Assembly: GCF_001436215.1 (NCBI RefSeq)
Contig: NZ_AYYP01000060.1
Span: 1,014-65,013, forward strand
From: Ligilactobacillus agilis DSM 20509
GTDB taxonomy: Bacteria; Bacillota; Bacilli; Lactobacillales; Lactobacillaceae
Reading direction: 5' to 3'
DNA length: 64,000 bases
The notes under the pieces are model-generated. The model searched no databases. It saw only the letters and a program-made list of their open reading frames with translations, and was not told where the DNA came from. Below, piece by piece: positions 7,591-17,292 of the stretch. How positions within the stretch are numbered: the first letter of the stretch is position 1; the number at the start of each line of letters is the position of its first letter. The translations under genes were made by a program, and so were the position numbers.

Positions 7591-9750
7591 ATGGAAGTAC
7601 AAACAAAGAAAGTGGTTACAGGTTTAATTTTGCCAACCAAATTTATTAAGTGTGATGGTGAAGAAATGCCCTTCATGTTGTATAAGTTGGAATATTTATT
7701 GGATGTTTTGGGATTAAAGGCAGACCAAAATTTCTTATTAAGTCAAATGTTCCAAGCCTTAGGGATTGAAGAGGTTGTAACTGCTAAGCAAATGAGGGCG
7801 ATTTTTAGGCAGGTCTTACTTGAAAATGGCTTTGACGATGAAGTAGCCAAGTACGATCAGGTCTACCAAGAACGGCAAGTGAAGTGGCAAGAGGCGACTG
7901 ACCCCAAGGTGCGGCTAGAGAAATTGCAAGCTAATGATCCCCGCTTAGTGCATGAAAATGCTAATAAGGACAGTCGGGTTTTTAATACACAAAGAGATTT
8001 GACTGCCGGAACGGTGGGAAAGACATTAGGCTTAAAGATGATGCCCGAACACGTAGCCAAGGCTCATTTGCGTGGTGATATTCATTACCATGACTTGGAC
8101 TATACGCCGTTAAGTCCAATGACTAACTGTTGTTTAATTGACTTTAAAGAAATGTTAACCAACGGTTTTAAGATTGGGAATGCGGAGGTTGAAAGCCCGC
8201 ATTCGATTCAAACTGCCACAGCGCAAATGGCACAAATTATCGCTAACGTTGCGTCTAGTCAGTATGGGGGTTGCTCTGCTGATAGAGTCGATGAGGTTTT
8301 AGAACCATTTGCTAAAAAGAATTATCAAAAACATTTAGCTGAAGCTAAGGAATATATCAGCACTGAAGCAAAGCAAATTGAATTTGCGAGAAAACGGACC
8401 AAAAAAGATATCTATGATGCGATGCAAGGGCTAGAGTACGAGATTAATACGCTCTTTTCCTCACAGGGACAAACTCCTTTTACGACCCTTGGCTTTGGTT
8501 TGGGGACCTCTTGGATAGCACGAGAAATTCAAAAATCTATTCTGAAGATTAGAATTGCTGGTTTGGGTCGGGAAAAACGGACCGCTATTTTTCCTAAATT
8601 AGTTTTTACAATTAAGGCGGGACTTAATTTAAAGTCCGGGGAACCTAATTATGATATTAAGGAACTAGCCGTTAAATGTGCTACGAAGCGGATGTATCCA
8701 GACGTTTTAATGTATGACAAAATTAAGGAAATTACTGGCAGTTTTAAGGCGCCAATGGGATGTCGGTCGTTTCTACAAGGCTGGCACGATGAAAATGGAA
8801 AAGAGGTCAACTCAGGGCGGATGAACTTAGGAGTGGTAACCATTAACCTTCCGCGGATTGCCTTGTTTGCTAAAGGAGACCAAGAATTTTTTTGGCAGAT
8901 TTTCGCAGAAAAGGTCGCACTTGCTAAGGAGGCATTAGCCTTTAAGGTAAAACGGACCTTAGATGCTAAACCGGAAAATGCTCCGATTTTATATCAATAT
9001 GGGGCATTTGGAAAGCGGCTTAAACCTAATCAGTCAGTATCAGAGTTGTTTAAAAACGAACGGGCCACGGTTTCGCTAGGATATATTGGTTTGTATGAAG
9101 TTGCGACTACTTTTTATGGCCCTAACTGGGAGCATAACCAAGTAGCACATGATTTTACGGTTGAAATTGTAAGACGCTTAGCCCAGGCCTGCAAGCAATG
9201 GTCAAAGGAATCCGGTTATCATTATAGTGTTTATTCAACTCCAAGTGAGTCACTAACTGATCGTTTTTGTCGCCTAGACTTGCAAAAGTTTGGCAAGGTT
9301 AAGGATGTGACGGATAAGGAATACTACACTAATAGTTTCCACTATGACGTCAGAAAACATCCAAGCCCATTTGAAAAGTTAACCTTTGAAATGGACTATC
9401 CTCGCTATGCAGCCGGGGGCTTTATTCACTATTGTGAGTATCCTAACTTAAAACAAAATCCTAAGGCGTTGGAAGCTGTTTGGGACTTTGCTTATGACAA
9501 GGTCGGATACTTAGGGACCAACACGCCAATAGACCGTTGTTATAAGTGTGGCTTTGAAGGGGAATTTAAGGCAACCGCACGGGGGTTTGAGTGTCCAACT
9601 TGTGGCAACCATGACCCTAAAACTTGTGATTGTGTCAAGCGGACTTGTGGTTACCTAGGTAATCCTTTGCAACGGCCAATGGTTCACGGTCGCCATGTCG
9701 AAATTGCATCACGGGCTAAAAACTTAAGTCCTGAAATGAGGGAAGAATAG
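7591..9750 (+). CDS. nrdD: Anaerobic ribonucleoside-triphosphate reductase
   Basis: A class III ribonucleotide reductase of about 719 residues, which reduces NTPs to dNTPs without oxygen. An N-terminal ATP-cone occupies about residues 5-95. The ten-stranded barrel follows, with NCCLIDF near residue 173. The C-terminus has four zinc-binding cysteines (CYKCGFEGEF and CPTCGNHD) and the glycyl-radical motif RTCGYLG. I chose the ATG at 7591 from GAAGGG 9 bases upstream; in-frame TTG and ATG codons before it are worse spaced. It overlaps nrdG by one base and lies behind NrdR boxes. Confidence 0.97.
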   Translation: MEVQTKKVVTGLILPTKFIKCDGEEMPFMLYKLEYLLDVLGLKADQNFLLSQMFQALGIEEVVTAKQMRAIFRQVLLENGFDDEVAKYDQVYQERQVKWQEATDPKVRLEKLQANDPRLVHENANKDSRVFNTQRDLTAGTVGKTLGLKMMPEHVAKAHLRGDIHYHDLDYTPLSPMTNCCLIDFKEMLTNGFKIGNAEVESPHSIQTATAQMAQIIANVASSQYGGCSADRVDEVLEPFAKKNYQKHLAEAKEYISTEAKQIEFARKRTKKDIYDAMQGLEYEINTLFSSQGQTPFTTLGFGLGTSWIAREIQKSILKIRIAGLGREKRTAIFPKLVFTIKAGLNLKSGEPNYDIKELAVKCATKRMYPDVLMYDKIKEITGSFKAPMGCRSFLQGWHDENGKEVNSGRMNLGVVTINLPRIALFAKGDQEFFWQIFAEKVALAKEALAFKVKRTLDAKPENAPILYQYGAFGKRLKPNQSVSELFKNERATVSLGYIGLYEVATTFYGPNWEHNQVAHDFTVEIVRRLAQACKQWSKESGYHYSVYSTPSESLTDRFCRLDLQKFGKVKDVTDKEYYTNSFHYDVRKHPSPFEKLTFEMDYPRYAAGGFIHYCEYPNLKQNPKALEAVWDFAYDKVGYLGTNTPIDRCYKCGFEGEFKATARGFECPTCGNHDPKTCDCVKRTCGYLGNPLQRPMVHGRHVEIASRAKNLSPEMREE

Positions 9751-10367
9751 TGATTGAAGTGAAAATGAAGTGCAAAGACTTACAGGCTAGAGCTAAAGCC
9801 CCTAGATTGCCGCGCAATCCGGAGCCTAAAGAGTGGTTGGCAAGTAATTTAAGTCAGCAAAAAATTGCAGACTACAAGCCGTTTAACTTTGTTGATGGTG
9901 AAGGAGTAAGGTGTAGCTTGTATGTTAGTGGCTGCAAGTTTTCCTGTCCTGGTTGTTATAACAAGGTGGCCCAAAATTTTAACTACGGCTATGACTATAC
10001 CAAGGCCTTAGAAGACCAAATTATTGCCGACTTAGGCCAGTCTTATGTTCAAGGGCTTACTTTATTGGGAGGAGAGCCTTTCTTAAACACACAAGTTTGC
10101 CTTCAATTGGTGAAGAGGGTCCGGGCTGAATACGGACACCAAAAGGATATTTGGTCTTGGAGTGGTTACACCTGGGAAGAGTTGCAAAAAGAATCTGCCG
10201 ATAAACTAGAGCTTTTGAGTTACCTAGATGTTTTGGTTGACGGTCGTTTTTTGGAAGCGCAAAAAGATTTAACCCTACAGTTCCGGGGGTCTGCGAACCA
10301 ACGAATAATTGCTGTACCAGCCTCGCTTAAAGCCCGGCAGCCAATTTTATGGCAAGCGGAATTTTAA
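9750..10367 (+). CDS. nrdG: Anaerobic ribonucleotide reductase activating protein
   Basis: A 205-residue radical SAM activase that generates the glycyl radical on NrdD. The cluster motif is CKFSCPGC (CxxxCxxC) near residue 66, with GGEPF near residue 110 as the SAM-contact motif. The GTG start at 9750 shares its first base with the nrdD stop codon, so the two are translationally coupled; an ATG five codons further in is an alternative. The N-terminal extension of about 45 residues before the radical SAM core is typical of the Gram-positive type. Confidence 0.95.
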   Translation: MIEVKMKCKDLQARAKAPRLPRNPEPKEWLASNLSQQKIADYKPFNFVDGEGVRCSLYVSGCKFSCPGCYNKVAQNFNYGYDYTKALEDQIIADLGQSYVQGLTLLGGEPFLNTQVCLQLVKRVRAEYGHQKDIWSWSGYTWEELQKESADKLELLSYLDVLVDGRFLEAQKDLTLQFRGSANQRIIAVPASLKARQPILWQAEF

Positions 10368-10370
10368 TCC

Positions 10371-10396
10371 ACTTATATTTAGGCTAAAATATAAGT
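10371..10396. promoter_or_regulatory. Inverted repeat ahead of cls
   Basis: Perfect 10-base arms ACTTATATTT and AAATATAAGT are separated by 6 bases between nrdG and cls, ending 14 bases before the cls start. It could be an operator or a weak hairpin. It has no T tract of its own. Confidence 0.4.
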
Positions 10397-10409
10397 AGAG
10401 GTGAGTGTA

Positions 10410-11978
10410 GTGAAGGAACATGAAATTCAGTTGCTGACTAAGCAAAAAAACGGGCTTGGTCGCATTTTATTTAGTCGCTTAGGGCTAGTAGTTTTGTTGT
10501 TACTGTTACAGTTGGTATGGATTTTTAGTTTATTCAAGTGGTTTAGTCAAGAATTTCCCCACTATACGGTGGCAGTAGTAGTTTTTGATTTTATAATGAT
10601 GCTATATTTAGTCAACAGCAAGATTGATCCCAGTGCTAAAACAACGTGGCTATTACTAATAGCGGTAGTCCCTTTATTTGGCTCGGTATTACTTATGTAT
10701 ACGCAAAGTGATATCGGGCACCGGGCATTACGTAAACGAATTAGGCAGCTGGTTGCCGAAAGTAAGCACAGTCTAACCGAGGACAATTTAGCGTTGAAAA
10801 AACTGAAGTTAGAAGACGCTGATACTTACGGTTTAGCCAAGTATTTGCAAAGAACTAATGATAATTTTCCTGTTTATCAAGATACGAAGGTGACTTATTT
10901 TCCAATCGGAGAAGCGAAGTTTAAGGAAATGCTTCACCAGTTACGGCAAGCCAAGCGGTTTATCTTTTTGGAATATTTCATTATTGCTGAAGGAAAGATG
11001 TGGGGTGAAATTCTAGCAATTCTAGCCCAAAAGGTTAAAGAGGGGGTAGAAGTTCGGGTAATGTATGACGGGATGTGTGAGTTTACCACCTTGAGTGTTG
11101 ATTACCCGCAACGGTTAGCTAAATTGGGTATAAAAGCCAAGATGTTTTCACCTATTCACCCCTTTGTTTCTACTTACTATAATTACCGGGATCACCGTAA
11201 AATTTTAGTAATCGATGGACAGGTTGCCTTTACGGGTGGAGTTAACCTGGCTGATGAATATATCAACGAACTAGAACGTTTTGGTCATTGGAAAGATACC
11301 GCAATTATGCTTGAAGGAAAGGCGGTTAAGACCTTCACCCAGTTATTCTTGCAGATGTGGAATATTACCGAAAAAGAAGTGGATTTTTCTAAGTACCTAG
11401 AAGTTGAAAGTAAAGTGCCAGCCAAAACGAGTGGCTACGTGATTCCGTATGCAGATTTTCCCCTAGAGGAAGAAAAGGTTGCTGAAAATGTCTACATGGA
11501 CATTTTAAATCGGGCGCATAACTACGTTCACATTATGACCCCTTACTTAATTCTAGATGGTAAAATGGAGCGGGCCTTGACCTTTGCGGCTGAACGCGGG
11601 GTGGATGTTGAGTTGATTTTGCCGGGAATTCCAGATAAACCTATCCCATATGCTTTAGCCAAAACGCACTTCAAGCAGCTGTTACAAGCGGGGGTTAAGA
11701 TATATCTTTACACCCCCGGCTTTGTTCACGCTAAGGTTTTTGTGGCCGATGATAAAAAAGCGGTGGTGGGAACAATTAACCTCGATTATCGTAGTTTATA
11801 CCACCACTTTGAATGTGCAGCCTTTATGTATAAGACGGATTGCATTCCAGCGATTGCCGCTGATTTTGAGGAAACTAAGGCCAAGTCAACCCCAGTTACA
11901 TTGGCAAGCCTCCAACAAGAGCCGGTGACAACCAAGGTGGTTGGTGCGTTGACTAAAACGATTGCGCCTTTATTGTAA
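10410..11978 (+). CDS. cls: Cardiolipin synthase (phospholipase D family)
   Basis: A 522-residue membrane enzyme that condenses two phosphatidylglycerols into cardiolipin. Two N-terminal membrane helices (about residues 20-85) are followed by two phospholipase-D domains. The HKD motifs are HRKILVIDG near residue 258 and HAKVFVADD near residue 440. AGAGGTGA at 10397-10404 supports the GTG at 10410; the GTG at 10401 overlaps that site. The gene is monocistronic and followed by a terminator shared with the convergent VanX-like gene. Confidence 0.94.
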   Translation: MKEHEIQLLTKQKNGLGRILFSRLGLVVLLLLLQLVWIFSLFKWFSQEFPHYTVAVVVFDFIMMLYLVNSKIDPSAKTTWLLLIAVVPLFGSVLLMYTQSDIGHRALRKRIRQLVAESKHSLTEDNLALKKLKLEDADTYGLAKYLQRTNDNFPVYQDTKVTYFPIGEAKFKEMLHQLRQAKRFIFLEYFIIAEGKMWGEILAILAQKVKEGVEVRVMYDGMCEFTTLSVDYPQRLAKLGIKAKMFSPIHPFVSTYYNYRDHRKILVIDGQVAFTGGVNLADEYINELERFGHWKDTAIMLEGKAVKTFTQLFLQMWNITEKEVDFSKYLEVESKVPAKTSGYVIPYADFPLEEEKVAENVYMDILNRAHNYVHIMTPYLILDGKMERALTFAAERGVDVELILPGIPDKPIPYALAKTHFKQLLQAGVKIYLYTPGFVHAKVFVADDKKAVVGTINLDYRSLYHHFECAAFMYKTDCIPAIAADFEETKAKSTPVTLASLQQEPVTTKVVGALTKTIAPLL

Positions 11979-12052
11979 TTAGTCAGTAGTGCTGCTTTAA
12001 TAATGGCAGATTAATAGAAATCAGGATTCAGAATAGAACTATAGGAAAGAGC

Positions 12053-12097
12053 AAAAAATGCTAGAAATCAAGTGCTTGGTTTCTAGCGTTTTTAAGT
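12053..12097. terminator. Bidirectional terminator between cls and the VanX-like gene
   Basis: The stem AAAAATGCTAGAAA/TTTCTAGCGTTTTT has a 10-base loop between convergent genes. Confidence 0.85.
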
Positions 12098-12123
12098 TGG
12101 GGTTATTTTAATCTTTATACGGA

Positions 12124-12676
12124 TTAGTAATCGTTAGGGTTAGCGCTTAAGGGGCCGTATTCATCCATTTGGCTATCACGGAAATCCCACCACTCGTTAG
12201 GATAACCAATGAAGCCTGCTTGGGTCATGGCATCATTGAGGAGGTTGTAATTAGCTAATGCTTCAGGACTCCAGAGGTGCTTAGAAGATCGTTTATCTTT
12301 AGTCGTCAAAAGCTGTTGGCATTACTAGTTCTTTACCTGCTAAGTCAGTTAAAGTAACGTCAAAGGTAACACCTTTTTGGTGGCTGAAGTTGGGGTTGGG
12401 CTTAGCAACAAAGGTGGGATCTGGATAAATCTCGAAGAGCTTTAATTGGGCGGAGACTGGACGGTAAGCATCCCAGACCTTGATGCGATAACCCTGCTTT
12501 TTCAAAATTTTGCTAGCTTCAGCTAATTTTTGGACAGAACCCCTCCGGGCGATGGCGGTAGTAAAATCATATACCACTTGGCCGGTGAAATTATTAGGGG
12601 TAGCATAGGCTAATTCGATGATTAGGTCTTCAGTGAGTGTTTGTAAGTTAACAAAGTCAGATAACTGTGTCTGCAT
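12124..12676 (-). pseudogene. D-Ala-D-Ala dipeptidase (VanX/DdpX family), frameshifted
   Basis: The first reading frame (12676 to 12299) holds the N-terminal part of a VanX-type zinc dipeptidase: KVWDAYRPVSAQ and SHQKGVTFDVTL, with the zinc ligands His and Asp. It stops at PTAFDD. The rest of the family pattern (DKRSSKHLW, then EWWDF) continues in another frame to 12124. The frame changes at about 12299-12303. The motif normally read as EWWH, whose His is the third zinc ligand, is EWWD here. The start ATG at 12676 follows AAGGAAAA. The gene is probably inactive, unless the frameshift is a sequencing error. Confidence 0.8.
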
Positions 12677-13024
12677 ATATTTTCCTTCTAAAACGTTTTC
12701 TTTATTATATAAATATTTTACAAGGTAGCCAGCAAACTTAACAAGTGTAACTTTAACCAATTAGTTAAAATTGTGTAAAATATACACTTTTGCTATTGAT
12801 TAAATAAGTTTTTGTGAAAAACCCCGCAAGGAAACATTAGCCGGTCAATTAGTTTAAGACTTGATATAATAATGATTTACAGATTTATAGTCAAAAAAAC
12901 ATTCAACAAGCCATAAATTTTTTTAGGGAGAAGGTATTAATTTTTTGAAATTTGATGTATAATAAGACGTGTAGAAAAGATTGTCGATAAAAGGTTAGGT
13001 TTTAACTGTAAAGGAGCGATTTTT
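12677..13024. other. Intergenic region between the VanX-like gene and spxA
   Basis: A 348-base AT-rich region with divergent promoters and no credible gene. It holds a cre-like palindrome near the VanX-like gene, the inverted repeat GTGTA-AAATA-TACAC (12773-12787), and two TATAAT boxes toward spxA (12865-12870 and 12958-12963). No convincing -35 matches either box. Confidence 0.5.
12689..12702 (-). promoter_or_regulatory. Cre-like palindrome ahead of the VanX-like gene
   Basis: On the minus strand the sequence reads AAGAAAACGTTTTA. It shares the 12-mer GAAAACGTTTTA with the site ahead of pckA. It lies between a TATAAT-like -10 and the ribosome binding site. The match to the full cre consensus is weaker than at pckA. 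Confidence 0.35.
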
Positions 13025-13426
13025 ATGGTTACACTATACACATCACCAAGTTGTACATCGTGCCGTAAAGCACGCGCTTGGTTAAAAGAACACGATATTC
13101 CTTTTACTGAGAGAAATATCTTTTCCAAACCGCTAACGGTTAACGAAATTAAACAAATTTTGCAAATGACCGAAGATGGAACGGAAGAAATTATTTCTAA
13201 ACGGTCTAAAATTTATCAAGATTTACACGTTGAAATTGATGAACTCCCATTAAAAGATTTGTTTGAGTTGATTCAGAATAACCCTGGCATTTTAAAGCGG
13301 CCTATCATCATGGATGATAAACGCCTACAAGTGGGTTACAATGAAGATGAAATTCGGCGTTTCTTACCACGAGAAGTGCGGGCGCTGGAATTACGAAAAG
13401 CACAGGAATTGGCAGGATTCTATTAA
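13025..13426 (+). CDS. spxA: Redox-responsive transcriptional regulator Spx
   Basis: A 133-residue ArsC-fold protein that binds the RNA polymerase alpha C-terminal domain and redirects transcription under thiol stress. The redox switch CTSC is at residues 10-13 of the [10 protein letters not shown] start. [20 protein letters not shown] near residues 97-116 is the Spx-type core. AAAGGAGCG precedes the ATG. Its neighbours mecA and spxH, both linked to ClpP-dependent proteolysis, and the same order in Bacillus support the assignment. It is monocistronic, with a terminator behind. Confidence 0.95.
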   Translation: MVTLYTSPSCTSCRKARAWLKEHDIPFTERNIFSKPLTVNEIKQILQMTEDGTEEIISKRSKIYQDLHVEIDELPLKDLFELIQNNPGILKRPIIMDDKRLQVGYNEDEIRRFLPREVRALELRKAQELAGFY

Positions 13427-13431
13427 AGAGC

Positions 13432-13460
13432 AACCACCCATATCAATGGGTGGTTTTTTT
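13432..13460 (+). terminator. Terminator after spxA
   Basis: The stem AACCACCCA/TGGGTGGTT is followed by a T tract. Confidence 0.92.
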
Positions 13461-13542
13461 TACGCTTTTCTGCTATGATAAAGGGGAGTATCAGTATTTA
13501 ACTTTTTTTACTGATTAGTTTTGAGAGAAGGGGTGACCACTA

Positions 13543-14301
13543 ATGGAAATGGAGAAAATCAACGAGAATACGATTAAAGTATCGCTTGAAAACGATGATT
13601 TAACCGAACGTGGGATAACCGTCCTTGACTTACTTGGAAACCAAAAGGAAATAGAAAGCTTTTTTTATAGTATCTTAGATGAGGTAGATACGGAGCATGA
13701 ATTTCGTGAAACTGACGCGGTGACTTTTCAGCTAATGCCTAACCTTAATGGCTTGGAATTATTTATCACCAAAATGGATCCAGATAGTGATGAAGAACCA
13801 TTTTCTCCACTTAAAGAATTGGAAAAAAAAGGCAAACGGGTTCAACAGGTAGATATTAATGACTTAGGCGATGCGGATGATATCACGGATTTTATCCGAA
13901 AGCAGTTAGGTGCTGCCTTAGAAAAGAGTGAGAGTAAGATGTTGACTGCCAATGATAGTGAAACTAAACGCTTGCAAGCTAAGTCGGATTACTTAGATGA
14001 TCAAAGTAACATGCAAAAGCGTTACTTAGTATCGTTTGCCAATTTTGAAGACTTCATCCAACTAGTCAAGGAACTAGATGTAGATGGGGTTGCATCTAAC
14101 TTGTATAAGTATGACGATAAATATTATTTAGAGTTAATCTTTTTTGTTGATCAAGTCAATGAAAATGAAATCAAAGATATTTTAGCGATTGCCTATGAGT
14201 ACGGAGAAGTTGTTTCTTTTTCTGCTGCTGTAATCCAGGAGCGGGCACGATTAATTATGAAAAGAAATGCTTTAGAAATTGCGCGCGGTTACTTTGGTTA
14301 A
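13543..14301 (+). CDS. mecA: Adaptor protein MecA
   Basis: A 252-residue adaptor that delivers substrates to ClpC-ClpP and in Bacillus targets ComK. The N-terminal substrate-binding domain starts MEMEKINENTIKV, which is close to the Bacillus protein. A charged linker lies around residues 75-150, and the ClpC-binding domain starts near residue 160 (KRYLVSFANFEDFI). AGAAGGGGTGA precedes the ATG at 13543. It sits between spxA and coiA, as in Bacillus, and is followed by a terminator. Confidence 0.94.
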   Translation: MEMEKINENTIKVSLENDDLTERGITVLDLLGNQKEIESFFYSILDEVDTEHEFRETDAVTFQLMPNLNGLELFITKMDPDSDEEPFSPLKELEKKGKRVQQVDINDLGDADDITDFIRKQLGAALEKSESKMLTANDSETKRLQAKSDYLDDQSNMQKRYLVSFANFEDFIQLVKELDVDGVASNLYKYDDKYYLELIFFVDQVNENEIKDILAIAYEYGEVVSFSAAVIQERARLIMKRNALEIARGYFG

Positions 14302-14315
14302 AGTCTACTAAGTTC

Positions 14316-14350
14316 AAAGCAGGTCTGCTAGGGTTAGCAGGCCTGCTTTT
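14316..14350 (+). terminator. Terminator after mecA
   Basis: The 14-base stem AAAGCAGGTCTGCT/AGCAGGCCTGCTTT has a 6-base loop and a short T tract. Confidence 0.9.
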
Positions 14351-14400
14351 AGTATGTTTAAGATTATCTTAAGAATAACGAAAAAAAGATTAATTCCTAC

Positions 14401-14414
14401 TTTTTTTGCGAACT
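14401..14414 (+). promoter_or_regulatory. Candidate competence box ahead of coiA
   Basis: TTTTTTTGCGAACT resembles the T-tract plus CGAATA element read by ComX-type sigma factors. A similar element precedes cinA at 36390. Here it lies only about 9 bases before the ribosome binding site, so the case is weak. Confidence 0.25.
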
Positions 14415-14436
14415 ATAAAAGTAGGAGGTGTTTTTT

Positions 14437-15391
14437 ATGTTGTATGCGCAAACCGAGGCAAAACTTTTAGTAAGTGCCAATCAAGCTCAAAAGAACCATA
14501 GCTATTATTGTCCCAGGCTGTCATGAAAAGTTAATTTTAAAGCGAGGGTTAAAAAAGGTTGCCCACTTTGCTCACCCTAGGCATGGTTGCCAGCTATTTA
14601 GTGAAGGAGAAAGCGACGAACATTTGGAAGGTAAGAAATTTATTTATCACGAGCTAAAGCAGGCCGGCTGGCAGGTTCAATACGAGGCTTACCAGAGTGA
14701 GTTGCATCAACGACCTGATATTTTGGGACAAAAAGCTGGTTGCGGTCTAGTTGCATTTGAATATCAATGTGCCCCTATCTCATTTCAAAAGTTGGTCTAC
14801 CGCTCCAGGGGCTATAAGCAAGGGAGGTTAGCTTATATTTGGATTTTAGGTAAGCGCTATTTTTTAAAGGGGCGCTTAACTCAACAAAATGCAATGTTTA
14901 TGCACTGGGCGCCTAACTTGGGCTTTTATCTGCTTTTTTTAGACATTGCACGCAAGCGCTTTGAAATTGACTATGCTATTCAGCAAGCCGATTTTTTGCC
15001 ACTAAAATATTTGCGCCACTATGCTTACTCATTTCAAGAACTAATAGCATTTTTGCATGCACGGCACGAAATTTGTTATTATCCGTTAACAGCTAAACAG
15101 ATTATGACCCAAGAATACAAGTTTCAACAACAAATATATTATGGCAGTAAATCCCTAGCGAGTCTGCGGGCTTACTGTTATACCAAGGGGTTAACACTAG
15201 CTGATTTGCCTAAACAAATTTTTATAGATAGCTACCACCCGCCCCTTTATCGTAAGCTCTTATTGGTACTTAGGAGCTTTCAGCTATTAGATTACCAGGA
15301 TACCCAAGCAGTGTTAAAAGATAGTTTATATTTGCTTCCTTTCGTTAGAATAAACCCCCACCTTGCTAGCGGCGGCTTGCAATTAACCTAG
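14437..15391 (+). pseudogene. coiA: Competence protein CoiA, frameshifted
   Basis: CoiA is a nuclease-like protein needed for transformation. AGGAGGTG and the ATG at 14437 open a frame that reads MLYAQTEAK and reaches YYCP, then stops at 14524-14526. The remaining roughly 290 residues are in the +1 frame and begin GCHEKLILKRG. Joined at CCC-A (14512-14515) they restore CPGCHEKLILKRG and HFAH, the CoiA zinc-finger-like start. RPDILG and the AFEYQ nuclease motif follow. The repaired length is about 317 residues. It is either a lesion or a +1 recoding site. pepF follows, as in related genomes. Confidence 0.8.
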
Positions 15392-15434
15392 CTTTTGCTA
15401 AAATGAAGCTAATTATTACTAAGGAAGTGATTGG

Positions 15435-17243
15435 ATGACTGAGGTAAAAAAATTACCCCAAAGAAAAGAAGTTCCCGTAGAATTAACTTGGGATTTAGAG
15501 TTGATTTTTGCAAATAGTGGTGAATTTGATGCCGCTGTTACGGAGTTAGAGCAACAAGTAATAACTTTCTTAACCTATCAAGGCCAAGTAGGACAAAGTG
15601 CCCAAACGTTATTGACAGCTTTAGAAGCGTGGTTAGACTTAGACCGTGCCTTGGAGAAAATCTATGTCTATGCTAGCATGAAAAATGATCAAGATACTAA
15701 AAACGCTGAATATCAAGCGTTATTCACACGGGTTCAAAAGTTAGTGGCGGAAGTCTCCGCTAAGATAGCTTGGTTTGAACCAGAATTGCTGGCCTTATCC
15801 GAAGAAACGGTTGCAACTTACTTACAGGCTGAGCCTAAGTTACAGCAGTATCAACATTTATTGGAGGTGCTATTAGCTAAAAAAGCCCATATTTTAAGTG
15901 ACAAGGAAGAAGCCTTGTTAGCGGGAGCTAGTGATATTTTAGGAGCGCCCGAAAATATTTTTGGGGTACTAAACAATGCCGACTTTAAGTTTGCGCAAGT
16001 TAGTGATGAAGCGGGGAATAAAGTTCAACTATCACAGGGACTTTATGGAAAATTATTAGAATCCGTAAACCGGGAAGTAAGAAAAGAGGCCTTTGAAAAG
16101 CTTTACCTAGTCTATCATCAATTTAGACACACCCTGGCCACTACATTAGCTACCCACGTGCGGATGCATAATTTTGAAGCTAAATTACGTGGTTATAATT
16201 CAGCCCAAGAACGGGCCTTGGCAAGTAATTCCATTCCGGTTAAAGTATACACCACTTTACTGGAACAGGTTGAACAACACCTACCATTGTTACACCGATA
16301 TGTTGAATTGAGAAAAAAGGTCTTAGGCCTAACCGAATTGCATATGTATGATTTGTATACTCCCCTTACAGGTAAAGCCAACTTAGCTTATACCTACGAG
16401 GAAGCTAAGCAAGAAAGTTTAAAGGCGCTAGCGGTACTTGGTGACGACTATTTAGAACACGTGAAAGAAGCCTATGCTAGTCGGTGGATTGATGTGGTTG
16501 AAAATGAGGGTAAGCGAAGTGGAGCTTACTCTTCCGGGGTATATGATACTGCACCGTATATTTTATTAAACTGGCAAGATAATTTAGATAATTTATTTAC
16601 ACTTGTACATGAAATGGGTCACAGTATGCACACTTACCTTACAACGCATAACCAACCTTATCAGTACGGAGATTATCCCATCTTTTTAGCAGAAATTGCC
16701 TCAACTACTAACGAGAACTTGCTAACCCAATATTTGTTGGAGACGCAAAAAGATCCGCAAGTACAGGCTTACGTTTTAAATCATTATTTAGATGGGTTTA
16801 AGGGAACCGTGTTTAGACAAGCTCAGTTTGCCCAATTTGAGTTATGGCTACATGAACAAGAGGCTAGTGGCCAGGCATTAACAGCCGAAAAGTTAGCCGA
16901 TTATTATGGTAAATTAAACCAACATTATTATGGTTCGGCCGTGGTTAATGACCAGCAAATTGCCTATGAATGGGCCCGGATTCCTCATTTTTACTATAAT
17001 TTCTATGTTTATCAATATGCGACGGGATTTGCGGCGGCAACAACCCTTTCCCAAAATATTTTAAGCAAAGACCCAGCTAAGTTAACTGCTTACCTAGACT
17101 ATCTTCAAGCGGGTAGTTCTAACTACCCACTTGAAGTTATGAAACAAGCTGGGGTAAATATGGAAGAAAGTGCCTACCTGCAAGAGGCGTTTAAAGTATT
17201 TGAAAAGCGGTTGAATCAATTAGAGGGTTTATTACTCAAATAG
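15435..17243 (+). CDS. pepF: Oligoendopeptidase F
   Basis: A 602-residue cytosolic M3 zinc metallopeptidase that cleaves medium-length peptides. The zinc motif is HEMGHSMH near residue 391, and the downstream Glu is in the FLAEIASTTNENL segment. Length and the N-terminal LPQRKEVPVELTWDLE match the family. AAGGAAGTGATTGG precedes the ATG. It lies 43 bases after coiA and was probably once cotranscribed with it. A terminator separates it from the convergent spxH. Confidence 0.96.
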   Translation: MTEVKKLPQRKEVPVELTWDLELIFANSGEFDAAVTELEQQVITFLTYQGQVGQSAQTLLTALEAWLDLDRALEKIYVYASMKNDQDTKNAEYQALFTRVQKLVAEVSAKIAWFEPELLALSEETVATYLQAEPKLQQYQHLLEVLLAKKAHILSDKEEALLAGASDILGAPENIFGVLNNADFKFAQVSDEAGNKVQLSQGLYGKLLESVNREVRKEAFEKLYLVYHQFRHTLATTLATHVRMHNFEAKLRGYNSAQERALASNSIPVKVYTTLLEQVEQHLPLLHRYVELRKKVLGLTELHMYDLYTPLTGKANLAYTYEEAKQESLKALAVLGDDYLEHVKEAYASRWIDVVENEGKRSGAYSSGVYDTAPYILLNWQDNLDNLFTLVHEMGHSMHTYLTTHNQPYQYGDYPIFLAEIASTTNENLLTQYLLETQKDPQVQAYVLNHYLDGFKGTVFRQAQFAQFELWLHEQEASGQALTAEKLADYYGKLNQHYYGSAVVNDQQIAYEWARIPHFYYNFYVYQYATGFAAATTLSQNILSKDPAKLTAYLDYLQAGSSNYPLEVMKQAGVNMEESAYLQEAFKVFEKRLNQLEGLLLK

Positions 17244-17249
17244 CATAAT

Positions 17250-17290
17250 AAATAGCGAGCTCTTACTAGTAAAGTAAGGGCTCGCTATTT
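17250..17290. terminator. Bidirectional terminator between pepF and spxH
   Basis: The long stem AAATAGCGAGCTCTTACT with its complement and a short loop lies between convergent genes. Confidence 0.92.
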
Positions 17291-17292
17291 AG

